Origin: Darksidea phi
Lineage: Eukaryota; Ascomycota; Dothideomycetes; Pleosporales; Lentitheciaceae
Assembly (NCBI GenBank): GCA_030770425.1
Contig: JASJFT010000040.1
Location: forward strand, 231,251-295,250
DNA: 64,000 nt
Direction of reading: 5' to 3'
The position numbers and the translations under genes were made by a program. This document shows positions 46,101 through 56,661 of the stretch, in pieces; the stretch's first letter is position 1; every line of letters starts with the position of its first letter. The notes under the pieces are model-generated. The model was not told the DNA's origin, made no database searches, and saw only the letters and a list, made by a program, of their open reading frames with translations.

Positions 46101-46645
46101 TGCGGGCGAGCGAGCACGCTCGGCCTCCGCCATCACCTATCGCAAATGCCCCAGCCCCCACGCAGCCTCCTACTCGACCAACCAGATTTACACCGGACGA
46201 AAGAGAAACCCTTGCGCGAGAGCTCGTCAACAACAGAATGCGGGCGCTAGGGCAGGGCGGCGCGACACCAGCTCGCAACAATCCTTTCTTTCGACGCCCA
46301 AGTAATTCATCGGAGGTCCCGGCCGCGGCGGGTACACCGGTGGCGCCTCAACACGCCCGGAGTAATTCCAACGAGTCTATGAATTCGGGAACCTCGTCGC
46401 ACAATGCCACTAGTAGCCCTTCATCGCCAGGTCTTACCCGTCGGCGTAGCAGTCGGCAAATTGCCGCGACGCCTCCAGGGGTACTACAACCCGCCCACGG
46501 CGGCTTCCAACATCCTGGGACGACATACTCCAATACCTACTTTCGAACAAGGCAGAGTTCTCTTACCGGAGGTTCCGCATTTGACATGCCACTGGATGCA
46601 AGTGCGCGAGGCCTGAGCCCGATGATGGCAACTTCACTCATATAG
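43151..46645 (+). CDS. RING-finger protein with long disordered tail, probable E3 ligase
   Basis: Three exons (43151-43597, 43646-43738, 43793-46645) give 1130 residues. After a Ser-rich N-terminus comes a helical piece (LKVLRTEFDGLRSHL) and a RING: CKIC from C127, SCGHTYC, then across intron 1 CLCTWFCNN and CPDC. After intron 2 a helical region (HTKWQKEEADIVQQDKENK) and a second possible zinc knuckle (CPVCTWELEDGECVQCG) follow. The remaining 800 residues are acidic then Ser/Pro/Arg-rich and low complexity, with DEDEED-type runs and repeated RPQSSRRQLNPQSS-like words. It is probably a ubiquitin ligase; the substrate is unknown. Many long minus-strand frames here are shadows of the biased composition. 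Confidence 0.82.
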
Positions 46646-47178
46646 TCCCAGCGTTGCACCCGTTTCTTTCTGTACCACTTTTCCTATCTTTTTGGGAGTT
46701 TTGGATAGCGATAAATGGGTCTGCGTTTAGTTTTCATGAGTGTACATGATCACGACTCCCTATGCGAGGCATCAAAACGGTTCGTTATCTGGCATCTTCA
46801 GCGGCGTCTTGGGTTTTGGCGGCATTATACCAATGAGTATGCACAAGTGGGTTGGACATTCGTGAATGTCTGGAAAGGCCTGCTTGTAACGTACTACTGT
46901 CGAGATTAGCGGGCGTTTGGGAATACCGAATTATCATGATCCTTAATGGTTCTTATCAAACTCGTGTTGTTATTCCGATGCTTACATTGTCTCGTGCGCA
47001 TCCTGCTCTTCCACTATCATGCAGATTTAGCTTTCGAACTCCTGACCCGAGAGGACGAGGTATGTCATCTTTGAAGTATCGTTATTTGTGACGCTAATAT
47101 AGTCAAAGCAAGCCTACGCTTTGTTGTCTCGCTCGTTCATTGACCGATCCATTTTGATGTGCATGTACAGACGCATGG
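46646..47178. other. Convergent intergenic region, no gene seen
   Basis: About 530 bases holding the 3' UTRs of the two facing RING genes. Frames at 46715 and 46852 have no family features. Confidence 0.5.
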
Positions 47179-48780
47179 TCAACGTTCTTGCCTCCGCCCT
47201 CCAAACCGTGGCCGTAGAACTTGACAAAATCTTGCCCACACCCTACGCTCTTGCCTACCTCGAGGGGCTCGATGCCTTTCCTCAGATGAGTCCGCCATGT
47301 CTGTCGAGTCCTGTCCATTCTGCAAAGGTCGCAGCCACTCCGTTGCACTGTCATGCCGGGAATGGGGTATTCGGTAATCGTACAGGTTAAACTCGGCGAC
47401 ATTCACAGGAACCGTTGTGGGGCTTTCCTGATCCACTTCATTGTTTTCTAAGAGAGCGTCCTGGTATGTTGTTACCGTAGTCTCTGTTTCTGGTAGAGAG
47501 AGGAGGATTGGTCGAGGTAGTGGGCTCTCGAGCACTCTCTCTTGTAAGATTTGCGCAAGAGCATCTGAGCCGGAATATGTAAGAGCCGAAGAGAGACGAC
47601 GAGGGTATCCAACGAGAAAGGCGGAGAGGGTGGTGGAATAGGTTGTTGGATTGGGTGTTTGCGTTATGGCGCGGAGGTTTGTCATTAGCAATTCTTGAGC
47701 TACCCAGATATCGACTGTTGTTGTGATGAAGGTGCGTAGTTGCATTTCGTGGACCTCATCAATATGCTCGGGGTAGTCACGGAAAAAGTCATTAATGCGG
47801 CTTTGCAGAATAGTGGTTAGTTCCGAAGCGGGGAGTGTATGTCCTTGGTATACGTGTGCTAGGCGGTATAGGAGGGTGAAGAGGTGGGGAAGAGCGGGAT
47901 TGAGCAAGAGCATGATGGATGATAGATATTGGCCAGTACTTGTCAAAGGGACGTTTTCGATCGACCTACGCACGAGATGCGTGAACCTACTCACCTCCTC
48001 GCCGTATTGGAGATGCGACATTAGACGCGGCCATCTCGGTGGCGCGACAGCGTACGATGTTCCAGTCCTAGGGCTGTCTGCGCCATTCTGATCGAACCTA
48101 AAAGCAACGCGGAAAAGGAGTGTGGCTAGACGCTGCGTCATTGTTCGGGAACTTACGTTTACTCTGTCTTCTGTGGTGTAGGAGCGGGATTGTTGGATGA
48201 GTTCACGTAGGGACATGGTTTCTATGCGACGTCTGCCGGCACTGTATCGCTCGGGGCATGACCGCTGCGTTCTACCATAGTGTGAATGATGGAAAAGCGG
48301 TTGACGGTCGAATGGACAGGTGTTGCTGCCGCCATCTGTGAACCAGGTGCGTATACAGGCGTTGCCTACTATGTGACCTCCTGCACAAGGGAGACGGCCA
48401 GGGCGGTCGTGGATAATGTTTATGTCATTGCGGGAATCGTGCTGTACGTCGAAAGGCAAAGAACGAAAGGGGTAGAGGTGAACCGGGTCGATTTCATGGG
48501 TTGCTGTTGTGTAGAGTTCATGGCAGATAGGGCATTCTGATCCTAGAGCGAGAGTTTCAGGCTCAGGGTAGTATAATGAGGTGAGGAATTCGGGGTAGGT
48601 AAGGAGGGGTTCTTCGGATGGAGACAGGTACCGAGATTGGGAGCGGTAATGATGGCGGGGATGATGGTCGAATAAGGGGGGATTGTTAGATTGAGTAGAA
48701 AGTCCGATTGTAATCAAAGATGAGCGGGATGTTGAACTGGAGCTGAGGGAGGAAACTGATTCTGAGCGTGGTAAGGACAT
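47179..48780 (-). CDS. RING-type zinc-finger protein
   Basis: 533 residues without introns from the ATG at 48780 (MSLPRSESVSSLSSSSTSR); the frame extends 28 codons upstream but only to TTG. After a Ser-rich start comes a RING with a long insertion: SECPICHEL, then about 45 residues, then LPCAGGHIVGNACIRTWF and NTCPFDRQPLF, so the last ligand is Asp (C-P-F-D) as in some C3HC3D RINGs. The rest is helical (TTEDRVNVSSRTMTQRLATL, RINDFFRDYPEHIDEVHEMQ) with a basic C-terminus RFCQVLRPRFGGRRQER. Likely ubiquitin-ligase-like; no other domain is recognised. Its 3' end faces the larger RING gene. Confidence 0.75.
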   Translation of the reverse strand: MSLPRSESVSSLSSSSTSRSSLITIGLSTQSNNPPLFDHHPRHHYRSQSRYLSPSEEPLLTYPEFLTSLYYPEPETLALGSECPICHELYTTATHEIDPVHLYPFRSLPFDVQHDSRNDINIIHDRPGRLPCAGGHIVGNACIRTWFTDGGSNTCPFDRQPLFHHSHYGRTQRSCPERYSAGRRRIETMSLRELIQQSRSYTTEDRVNVSSRTMTQRLATLLFRVAFRFDQNGADSPRTGTSYAVAPPRWPRLMSHLQYGEEVSRFTHLVRRSIENVPLTSTGQYLSSIMLLLNPALPHLFTLLYRLAHVYQGHTLPASELTTILQSRINDFFRDYPEHIDEVHEMQLRTFITTTVDIWVAQELLMTNLRAITQTPNPTTYSTTLSAFLVGYPRRLSSALTYSGSDALAQILQERVLESPLPRPILLSLPETETTVTTYQDALLENNEVDQESPTTVPVNVAEFNLYDYRIPHSRHDSATEWLRPLQNGQDSTDMADSSEERHRAPRGRQERRVWARFCQVLRPRFGGRRQER

Positions 48781-49839
48781 GGTTGGTAAGCTGCTGCTGT
48801 TGGGGCGTGCGTCTTGGTGGTTTTTCTTTGCGGGGAAGGAGTCTGAGTGTGGAAATGCGAACAAGATATGAGGTTATGAGGTGGATTTCTGTGAAGACGT
48901 GTTATGGTGGATATGTGGGTATTCGAAAAGCATGACGGGTATTGTGTTGCGTACACGTATCGGCTGGAGCACTATCTTGAATATGAGAGAGTGTTGGCAG
49001 TAAATGTATCAGTTTTAATGTGCATTGTCGAGCGTGAACGCTCTCGATGATGTCTCGGCTATCACAGCTGGTATCTATAGTAGATACGATACGAACGGTA
49101 GTGTAGGGGCGGAGGACGACGGGAATACCTAGCTAGGGAGGCTTACTGTCGTTGTTGCTACCTGTACCGAGATATATTATTAGTTGAGTAGCGCGAGGGT
49201 CTTGAGGGCTAGGTACGGGCATCTACTATAGAGGGTTCGGCGTTATCGGCGCGTTTAACTGTCTGTATGTATTATTAGTAAATTGGGAGCTGTTATTATC
49301 GTATAGTTGCTACCTGTACTGTTGCGTAAGATGAAACACAATCAGGTGATTAGAATCACGAAAAATACAGCCAGCCTAGGAGCCAACGTGACGTCACGCC
49401 GGGTAGTGGCCCAAGCTCCTGGGGGAGGGGCGCCCACGCATTACACCTGTTGACTGTTGGAGTTATCAATGTACTCCAAACAGCATACGACGATGCTATC
49501 TCTGGCATTCCTTGCCTTCCCGGCTCCTTTCATCAATATTAGCCCATCAATTTCAGTCTCCTGCGACAAAGATGTGACAAGATCCGCGCACGCTCGCTTT
49601 CCGCACTGCAGGACCTATTCAACAAAATATCGGATTGGGCGATCCCACTGCACACTCTTCCGCCTCTCGCCAGTGCGCCAACGTCAACCAGCACGGGCAA
49701 ATTCAATGAGGTGAGGTTGTCAGCCGGTAGTTGAAAGGGTTCGGTGTTAGGTTTCGCCGTTGTTAGCGCGGGGCACAGCGGGCGTAACCTCTACTTCTTG
49801 TCTTCATTGTTGAGCATTGCCTCAGACCGTTGAGTCAGC
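48781..49839. other. Promoter region with dispersed repeat insertion
   Basis: Divergent gap between the RING gene (-) and the methyltransferase gene (+). A repeat copy occupies 49066-49430 (separate entry). A frame at 49457-49714 has no family features. Confidence 0.5.
49066..49430 (+). repeat. Dispersed repeat, 3' block, copy 1
   Basis: From AGCTGGTATCTATAGTAGAT to the GGGGGAGGGG end, this matches 54216-54550, and its last 200 bases match 51991-52194 (shared AATCACGAAAAA-ACAGCCAGCC and CGTCACGCCGGGTAGTGG words). This copy has more CA/TG and fewer TA steps than the 54-kb copy, so it is less RIP-affected. Confidence 0.8.
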
Positions 49840-50804
49840 ATGGCGACACACCAAAAGCGGTATGTTGGCGGGATGCTGATATTGCTTGTTTCCGTACTCG
49901 TCGGTGAGTGAGCGTCGGTAGCGGTCTCGTTGTTATTACCATAGTAACATTTTGCGTAGCCTTTATAGCAAATACCGGAGCGCCCACACCTTCCGTTGAA
50001 GACTACTACAGTTCGATCGAGTCAAGGCTTGGGTACTGGCTCTTGCTTGGCAATACCAGGCATTGCGGCCTATACGAGAAAGGCCAGCTATCCCCGTTTC
50101 CAATTTCCAAGGCACAACAAGCAATGGAAGAGAAATTATACACGCGGCTGGGCTTGGCACCAGGGTCAAAGGTGCTGGATGCTGGCGCAGGATCCGGATA
50201 CGTTGCTATGCACATGGCCCGGAAGGGTTTACATGTACAGGCGATTGATATAACGCCGCATCATCTCGCAGATGCGCGAAAGAATGTCAAGAAGAATGGC
50301 CTCGAAGATAGGATCGCGGTAGACTTTGCAGATTATCACGACCTAACGGCTTTCCCTGACAATTCTTTCGACGGAATCTATACAATGGAGACCTTCGTGC
50401 ACGCCGACGATCCGCTGAAGGTGCTTCATGGATTTTACCGCCTTCTAAAACCGGGAGGCGTTCTTGTTCTTCATGAGGCGGACTTTAATCGCAATTCCGA
50501 AACCCTTCAAGAAGTGCTAAGGTTGTCACATTGCCAGAACACCCTGGAGATGGGCGGATATGAAGAGCTGGTGACTAAGGCCGGGTTCACAGACTATTCA
50601 CTCGAGGACTTGACTGATGAAGTACTTCCTATTTGGAGGCTCTTCGGAGTTGTCGGTTACGTTCCTTACCAAGTATTCAAGCTCCTTGGGGTCCAACACA
50701 AATTTACCAATATTATGGCCGGCGTCGAGGCGTGGTTGAATTGGGGCGATGGCAGGTATATCTCCGTAAGGGCGGTCAAACCGCGAGAGCAACAGCTTCC
50801 CTGA
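49840..50804 (+). CDS. SAM-dependent methyltransferase with N-terminal membrane anchor
   Basis: Two exons, 49840-49903 and 49960-50804, with a 56-nt intron (GTGAGT...GTAG) give 302 residues. The first exon supplies MATHQKRYVGGMLILLVSVL, a basic start and a hydrophobic helix, so the enzyme is probably ER-anchored. The class I methyltransferase fold has motif I VLDAGAGSGYVAMHMA (about 92-107), the acidic loop VQAIDITPHHLADAR, motif post-I DFADYHDL, FDGIYTMETFVHADD and motif III LLKPGGVLVLHEAD. The order resembles sterol and small-molecule methyltransferases (Methyltransf_11 type). The substrate is unknown. It sits alone between two repeat blocks, a typical setting of accessory genes. The window has no other methyltransferase. 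Confidence 0.85.
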
Positions 50805-51737
50805 GCGTACCTACATCATTGCCCGCGCGAGATGTCGCCAAGATAGGAGGCGACTTAGACAGAGGCTACTAAGGTGGGGGAATAGTGATATTTGCGCTAC
50901 CCCGACAGCCCTTTTTCTCATTTCTTAAAGAAGCAGTAGGCGTGTATAGGAAGATGATGTCAGTGCTTGTCTTCAGATATGTACAGTTTTATTGTTGGAT
51001 ATGATTACTACAATACCATAGTTACGCAATGCAGCTTTCCTCCTGAAAAAAAAGAGGAAGCAGTAGAAAGACTAGAAGACATCGTTTTCTCTTTATATAA
51101 AAAGGAGCTCTTCTTTCAAAGAAACCAAGGTTTCTTCTCCTCTCCTCTTTTTCTTTTCGTTTCCATTCCAAACTATAGTGTTCTCTTCAAACGAGCGTGC
51201 GCACATATATATGTTTGGGTTTCAAAGGCTGAATACACTATATCCATTGCTGAACTACCCGCTTAGAGGTGAGGATAAGTTACTGGATAGCGCATTTTTG
51301 TGTCCTGTAACTACTAAAATTTGTGGATATCTTCAAGAAAGATTCTTAATGTTCGGACAAACCTGAGGAAATGGCATAGCTGAACGAGATACTTGCATCC
51401 AGGCAGCTACCCATCCAATAACGACTTCACCCCTTCGCTGAGGAAGGCTGTGCACGTACGCAAGTAGATAGGAAGGTACATCAGGTTTCCAGTTGGTTTT
51501 GCGATCCAATGATGGCTGGCTTGCCTGCTTAATATTATCAGAACGTTTTCATCTGAGGTTTCGTGTCGTTTTTCCAACTGATATGTTATATGAGATCCCA
51601 CAGCGAGGGCTGTACCTATCGAAGCGGTGTTGCTGAATTTCGTCTGCGCTGAAGCGGTTTCTTGGAGCACTGTCTTCTCGCGTTGAGATGCTCCCGTTCC
51701 CCGATTTGGTTTGTATTTTCATAGTGGAAGCTCTTTT
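50805..51737. other. Intergenic, no gene seen
   Basis: 3' flank of the methyltransferase gene. Plus frames at 50967-51366 are AT-rich and featureless; minus frames at 51407-51670 likewise. Confidence 0.5.
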
Positions 51738-52194
51738 GTAAGGTCCACACGAAACACAGTAGGAGTTTGTACACAGCAGAAGTGCTATACCCACACCTTA
51801 TACACGATAATAGAGCTGTAGAGCTGTACACAGTAATACCGACGGGGTAATGTTTCGAACATCGAGCATTGAGGCGACGAGCGAGCAATGACATGTGCTG
51901 CCGAACCGCAGAGCCTGGTTGGGAGACCAACAGTGGTAGCGATGAGTTAGCACACCCAAGGGTCCAGAGGGCTGGGCGGGGGCATCTACTGTCGGGAGTC
52001 CGGCATTGTCGACGCGTTTGTCTGTTTATTTGTAAATTGGGGCTGTTATTGTCGTGTAGTTGCCACCTGTCCTGTTGCCTGAGATATTGAAACATTGAAA
52101 CACAAATGGGGTGATAGAATCACGAAAAACACAGCCAGCCCAGGAGCCAACGTGATGTCACGCCGGGTAGTGGCCCAAGTTCTTGGGGGAGGGG
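51738..52194 (+). repeat. Dispersed repeat, short copy (5' block joined to 3' block)
   Basis: The left 218 bases (from GTAAGGTCCACACGAAACAC to GATGAGTTAG) match 53444-53646 and, inverted, the right edge of the window. The right 200 bases match the ends of 49066-49430 and 54216-54550. The middle 570 bases present in the 54-kb copy are missing, so this is either a deletion derivative or the terminal unit of a longer element. It keeps many CA/TG steps. Confidence 0.8.
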
Positions 52195-52687
52195 CTCCCG
52201 TTCCCTGATACCACTGCAACTCTACGTATGCGAATATTCCAACTCTCCCAATATTCCCTAAGTGACAGACTTCTGAGAGAACTTTCACCCGCTCGTGCGA
52301 ACCACCGAGCTAATCATACCAAGTCGAACCACTCGGTCTCTAGCCCTTTCCTTTCCATACCTCCATCTTTTCCGTCCACCATCTCATGAGCTTTTTGCGA
52401 GGTTGAAACGCTAGCTAAGAGATATTACCCCTCGAAAAACGGCCCCGCAACTCAGCCGAAAACCATCCGATTGGTCCTTATAACCTGCCTATTTGAGCCT
52501 AATATAGTCCTTATATTCGAGTTTATGCGTTACCGTAAAATCTCAGCTATTTGGCCAAACGCTAGCAGGGGTCGGCTCGGCTCGGGTAAAATTGGGATAA
52601 CCTTACTACAAGGGGGTATTATGAACGGGCTATTAGCGCGGTTCGCCCATCTTCCATACAATTCTATCTTCTCTTATATAAATACTC
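52195..52687. other. Repeat-rich DNA, no gene seen
   Basis: Contains a sequence at 52609-52632 (CAAGGGGGTATTATGAACGG...) very like the left end of the 52806 element and also preceded by TA, but I find no matching right end for it. It may be a truncated relative. Confidence 0.45.
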
Positions 52688-52805
52688 ACCCTGAGCGGGG
52701 GTGGCGACCGAATCAAGTTTTCGTTGATGCAGGTACGATGTCCAAGCAGCGGAAAGCGCTAACTTCCTATCGTATCTAGGAGATAGGGTACTGCGGGGCG
52801 TTGTA

Positions 52806-53241
52806 CAAGGAGGTACCATGAACGGGCTGTCCCGCTGTTCTGTGGCAAAAGGCCCGTGCATGGAAGCTGCGAGAATCAAATACTTTGTTTTATAAGCGTT
52901 TTGCTAGTACTATTAAACTAATAAGTAGATAGAAGAGCGCTTGAAATAGGCCCTGAAGTACTACAAGGGGACTAATGAGTAGATAGAAGAGCGCTTGGAA
53001 TAGGCCCTGAAGTACTACTAGGGGACTAATAAGTAGATGGAAGAGCGCTTGGAATAGGCCCTAAAGTACTACAAGGGGACTAATGAGTAGATAGAAGAGC
53101 GCTTAGAATAGGCCCTAAAGTACTACTATTGGACTAATAGAATGTTATTTTGTATGTAATATACAGAGAAAACGGCATAGCGTGACGACTCGGTGGCGTT
53201 CGGCGAAACCCTCGGGTCAGCCCGTTTATGATTCCCCCTTG
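52806..53241 (+). mobile_element. 436-bp TA-flanked inverted-repeat element carrying a repeat-coding mini-ORF
   Basis: The left end CAAGGAGGTACCATGAACGG (24 bases to 52829) and the reverse complement of 53218-53241 agree at 20 of 24 positions. TA lies on both sides (52804-52805, 53242-53243), the target duplication of Tc1/mariner/pogo elements. The matching repeat at 59.6-59.8 kb lacks exactly this segment and keeps a single CA/TA there. Inside, a frame from ATG 52860 to TAA 53159 has 99 codons with four 18-codon repeats. No DDE motifs are present, so it would need a transposase from elsewhere. Confidence 0.85.
52860..53159 (+). pseudogene. 99-codon frame with four 18-residue repeats, RIP-type stops
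   Basis: The frame starts MEAARIKYFVL and then has the 54-bp unit at 52917, 52971, 53025 and 53079. Each unit reads TN(K/E)-stop-IEERL(K/E)-stop-AL(K)YY(K)G, with TAG at unit positions 4 and 11 in all four copies and one further TAG at position 17 in unit 2; three more stops precede unit 1. TAG and TAA can arise from CAG and CAA by C-to-T, so Gln is the likely original residue at positions 4 and 11. The consensus is charged and helical. I do not recognise the family. It is broken now and probably not translated. Confidence 0.6.
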
Positions 53242-53443
53242 TATGTGACGAAGTGGAGAGAACGGACGGTGGTTCTACCTATTAGCGGAGATAGCGTCGG
53301 AGATACGATATAGAGGTTATACGCCCAAAACCTAAACGTTCTTTATCTATCTTATCTCGGGAACTTATATATATCTCGCGCGAGTTACTCTTCTTTTTAG
53401 ATAAAAGTATTTAATTTGGATTTGCATAGTAGGAGTCTCTTCA

Positions 53444-54550
53444 GAAGGTCCGTACGAAACATAGTAGGAGTTTGTACATAGTAGAGGTACTATACCTATA
53501 CCTTATACACGATAATAGAGCTGTAGAGCTATATATAGTACGACGAGGTAATATTTCGAATATTAAGGCGCTAGACGAGAAATAATATATAATACCGAAC
53601 TACAGAGCGTTAGGAGACCAACAGCGGTAGCGAGGAGTTAGCGTACTAATACTACTACCTACAGTATGAAATTGCCCGCGATGATACCAGCATCCTACTT
53701 ACATCCATCTCTTATCCTTAGCTAGCTTCCTTATATCCATCTCTTATCCTCAGCTAGCTTCCTTATATTAATACCTACCAACTATATATCTTCACCAACG
53801 ATCGTTCGCCTAGTCCTTTAGGAGGACCTTCGGTAGGAGGTAGGGTATAATAGGCTATTCGAGTACAGCGCTCTAAACCCCTCTAATATCGCGACGGAGT
53901 ATCCCCGGCGCTATAGGCGGTAGGTACTACCGATAGGGCTCCTTAATTATAATAATTATTAGTATAAAACCAACTATACGTTAGACATATTCGAGGGAAC
54001 GAACGGTGACAGGATTCTTGTATAGCTGTTAGTAGTTGCCTATAACATATTCCTATCCGAGGCCCTATATAACGAGGATAGGCGTTTCGTCGAGAGGTAG
54101 CTGTTCCGTCTATACAGGCTGGAGGATAGGCTTGTATAGGGAAGACCGTTAAGGAAGGAGGAATCGGCCTTCTTAAGAGGCTATTAAAGAAGTAAATATC
54201 TAACGTGGAAGATAGAGCTGGTATCTATAGTAGATATAATACGAACGATAGCGTAGAAGCGGAGGACGACGAGGATACCTAACTAGGGAGGCTACCGGTA
54301 AGTAGAGGACTAAGAAGTAGCCTAGCGTAGGTTACCTTACTATCGTTATTAGTAGGTTATTAGCGCGTTTAACTATCTATATATATTATTAGTAAATTTG
54401 GAGCTATTATTATCGTATAGTTACTACCTATTACGTAAGATATCGAAATATTAAAATATAATAAGGTAATTAGAATCACGAAAAACACAGCCAGCCCAGG
54501 AGCCAACGTAACGTCACGCCGGATAGTAGCCCAAGCTCCTAGGGGAGGGG
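53444..54550 (+). repeat. Dispersed repeat, long RIP-affected copy
   Basis: 5' block at 53444-53646, an interior to about 54320, and the 3' block at 54216-54550 that also occurs at 49 kb. It is very rich in TA. In one frame (around 53986-54150) the interior reads FEGTNGDRILV-stop-LLVVAYNIFL and SEALYNEDRRFVER-stop-LFRLYRLEDRL, a coding remnant with stops that revert to Gln or Trp. It looks like a retroelement-type or DNA-element protein, but I cannot assign a class. An inverted partial copy is at the right edge of the window. Confidence 0.75.
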
Positions 54551-54726
54551 TAGGAGTTTATATATAATAGAGGTACTATACCTATACCTTATACACGATA
54601 ATATAGCTATAAAGCTATATATAGTACTATCGATTGTAAATTTTATTAGTTATAGATATTTACTTTATAGCTATATTATCGTGTGTAAGGTATAGGTATA
54701 GTACCTCTATTGTATACAAACTCCTA
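54551..54726. repeat. Inverted repeat with 64-base arms (terminal pieces of the dispersed repeat)
   Basis: 54551-54614 and 54663-54726 are near-perfect reverse complements around a 48-base AT-rich spacer. Both arms are copies of the 5' block (AGGTACTATACCTATACCTT). The right arm continues to about 54775 as an inverted copy of the first bases of the repeat, so two truncated copies face each other. Confidence 0.85.
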
Positions 54727-54775
54727 CTATTCCGTACGGACCTTACAAAACAGACTCCTACTGTGTAAATCCAAA

Positions 54776-55206
54776 ATAAATTATACCTACCAGCTTCTTT
54801 ACTACATACCCCTTCCTCCTCATACCCTCTACTATCGCTACCTACTATACCAATCGGCTGTATCTATTGCAGCCTGTCCTGTAGCGAGCTTCCTTTGCTG
54901 CTACTGTATGCAGAAAGCTTGTATATTCTCTCTGGATAGGATGAGCGAAATCTGTATCCGTACAACTCCCGGCATCAACCCAATGTAGGAACACAGTATC
55001 CGAATATTCATGCCTGCCAAAGTAGTTGCAGGTTATAGTCACAGTAGAAGACCCTTGAATCGAGGAGGGAACCGTGCATCTGTGTGTATCTCTCTATAAG
55101 AATGCGTAGGCTCGAGCTCAAGGTATTACAACAACGAGCCAAACCGTGGCCCGCGTTATCTATAGAATGCTGTTTTGTGCATCTTTATATTGATTGAGTT
55201 GACTAT
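54776..55206. other. Intergenic, no gene seen
   Basis: Repeat edge and the 3' flank of the polytopic membrane protein gene. Only short AT-rich frames. Confidence 0.45.
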
Positions 55207-56661
55207 TCAGAAATGAGGAAGGTACGTCGACCAAGCATTGGTCATAAATGCACTGTTCGGAAGCTGCCGCAGAGAAATGAAATCCTCAATTAGGATGTAC
55301 AACCTAAAAAGACAGTACAAAGCGCAAAGAGGGGTCGTAATGATCAACGACCGAATAGGAACCTCAAGCTCCGGATCTCGGTCCTCTGACATATTGCGCA
55401 TGCCTTGCAGCATAGCCTGCATGCGCGTCGGGGGCCCCGTAATCTCCAGCTGGACTCTCGTCGTTTGAAACCCAAGTACTAGTTCCATGTCTGGATTTGG
55501 CACCAGGTGGGCGACGGCGTTGCGCTTGCGCTTTGTGTACTCTAAAAGCAGCATAGAGATCTCGAAACAGCCACCTATGGCTACTATGACTTGGGTGCCG
55601 AGGGTGCATACGCGCCATATGACTTGCTCGATCCGAGTAGGGTAGTAAAAGCCCCATCCTGCGACAAAAATGCCAGCGTAGGTAAGACTGATAAACATGA
55701 TGACAAAAAGCATGTGTCGATCGAGTGAAGGAAAGTTGAAGGATGATATGTTGCGGATTGGTCGACACGGTTTATACAGATATACTACACGCAGCTTGCG
55801 TAGTAAGCTAACATAGTATTTCCACAGTCGTGATCCTATCCATTCTTGTCGCCCCACAAAGTCAAGTGGCGTAAGGTAGTAATGCCCAGCTGCGGTGCGT
55901 CCACGGCGGTCGACTATCTCATGTAGAGCTAGTGTGCAGTTCAGGACGAGGGGTGTTTCGATATCCATTGGCTTGTGTCGCCAGAAGAAGAGCGTTGCTA
56001 AGGCGCAAAAGATATAGGCGAGGGTAGTCAGTTCGAGCGTCGTGGTTGCGTAGCCTTTAATGAGGCGGGATATCGTGCTAAGACTGAACCAGAAGATTTG
56101 CAAGGCACATATTAGCCTTCCACGGTGAGTCAGTGATCACTACAGCATCACAAAGGAGTGTTACCTTGATAATCCATCGTACTTGTTCCTGTCGTCGATA
56201 ACGTCCTCAGTGATGCCCTCGGGAAAGGGTATATAGCCATTGGTGACCATGAAATGTAGTTGCTTTGCATTGATTGGGAACGTCCCCATACCCGGCAACT
56301 GTAGATGAATGCCTCCCATATCTGCAAAGAAGGCACGCTTCATCGTCCAGCTCTTGATTTTCGACGTGGCGAAATCTTTAACTGATGCTTTCGCACTGCA
56401 GTACTGGCCAACTGCTAGCAGTAGTACGAAGTCCGGCCCAAGTACACCTAGACAAAACATGTGCCATTTATCTTTGAAAATAGCCCACACTCGATGTTCA
56501 GGCGCTGGAACGTTGACGCAGACCGAGGTCCAGGTGCAAAGGAAGATCGTGAGACCACAGGAGAGGATGATATCTAACGTGCCGCGATCGGTCGATTGTG
56601 GAACCCAGCCTTTGATTTCGTCTCCGGCGGTGCCAGTTGCATTGAGAGTGGAGTTGTTCAT
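55207..56661 (-). CDS. Polytopic membrane protein of an unassigned fungal family
   Basis: Two exons (56661-56165, 56116-55207) with a 48-nt intron (GTAACA...GAAG) give 468 residues from MNNSTLNATGTAGDEIKGW; the frame upstream of 56661 has only a GTG. The sequence has GWVPQSTDRGTLDIILSCG, CTWTSVCVNVPAPEH, FCLGVLGPDFVLLLAVGQYCSA, AFFADMGGIHLQ and FPINAKQLHFMVTNGYI, then several TM helices in the C-terminal half. This pattern, with a W(V/T)...RGT(L)DI start and FFADMGG, recurs in many ascomycete proteins, often in large families, without a known function. It has at least five hydrophobic spans. It is an intact gene inside the repeat island; the codon use is unlike the AT-rich repeats around it, so it is not RIP-affected. 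Confidence 0.75.

Larger units (their letters stand above)
52688..53371 (+). repeat. Dispersed repeat B, filled copy
   Basis: 52688-52805 and 53242-53371 match, in inverted orientation, one continuous sequence at about 59595-59835 (shared CAAGTTTTCGTTGATGCAGG and AGAGAACGGACGGTGGTTC). The 436 bases between are an insertion (next entry). Short TA-rich differences look like RIP. Confidence 0.85.

Noticed and set aside
56127..56141. AGTGATCACTAC shared by the intron of the membrane protein gene and 58972, as a pogo left and right end
   Set aside because: A 12-base match between two places is expected by chance in 64 kb, the intron is a normal splicing unit and no further similarity continues.
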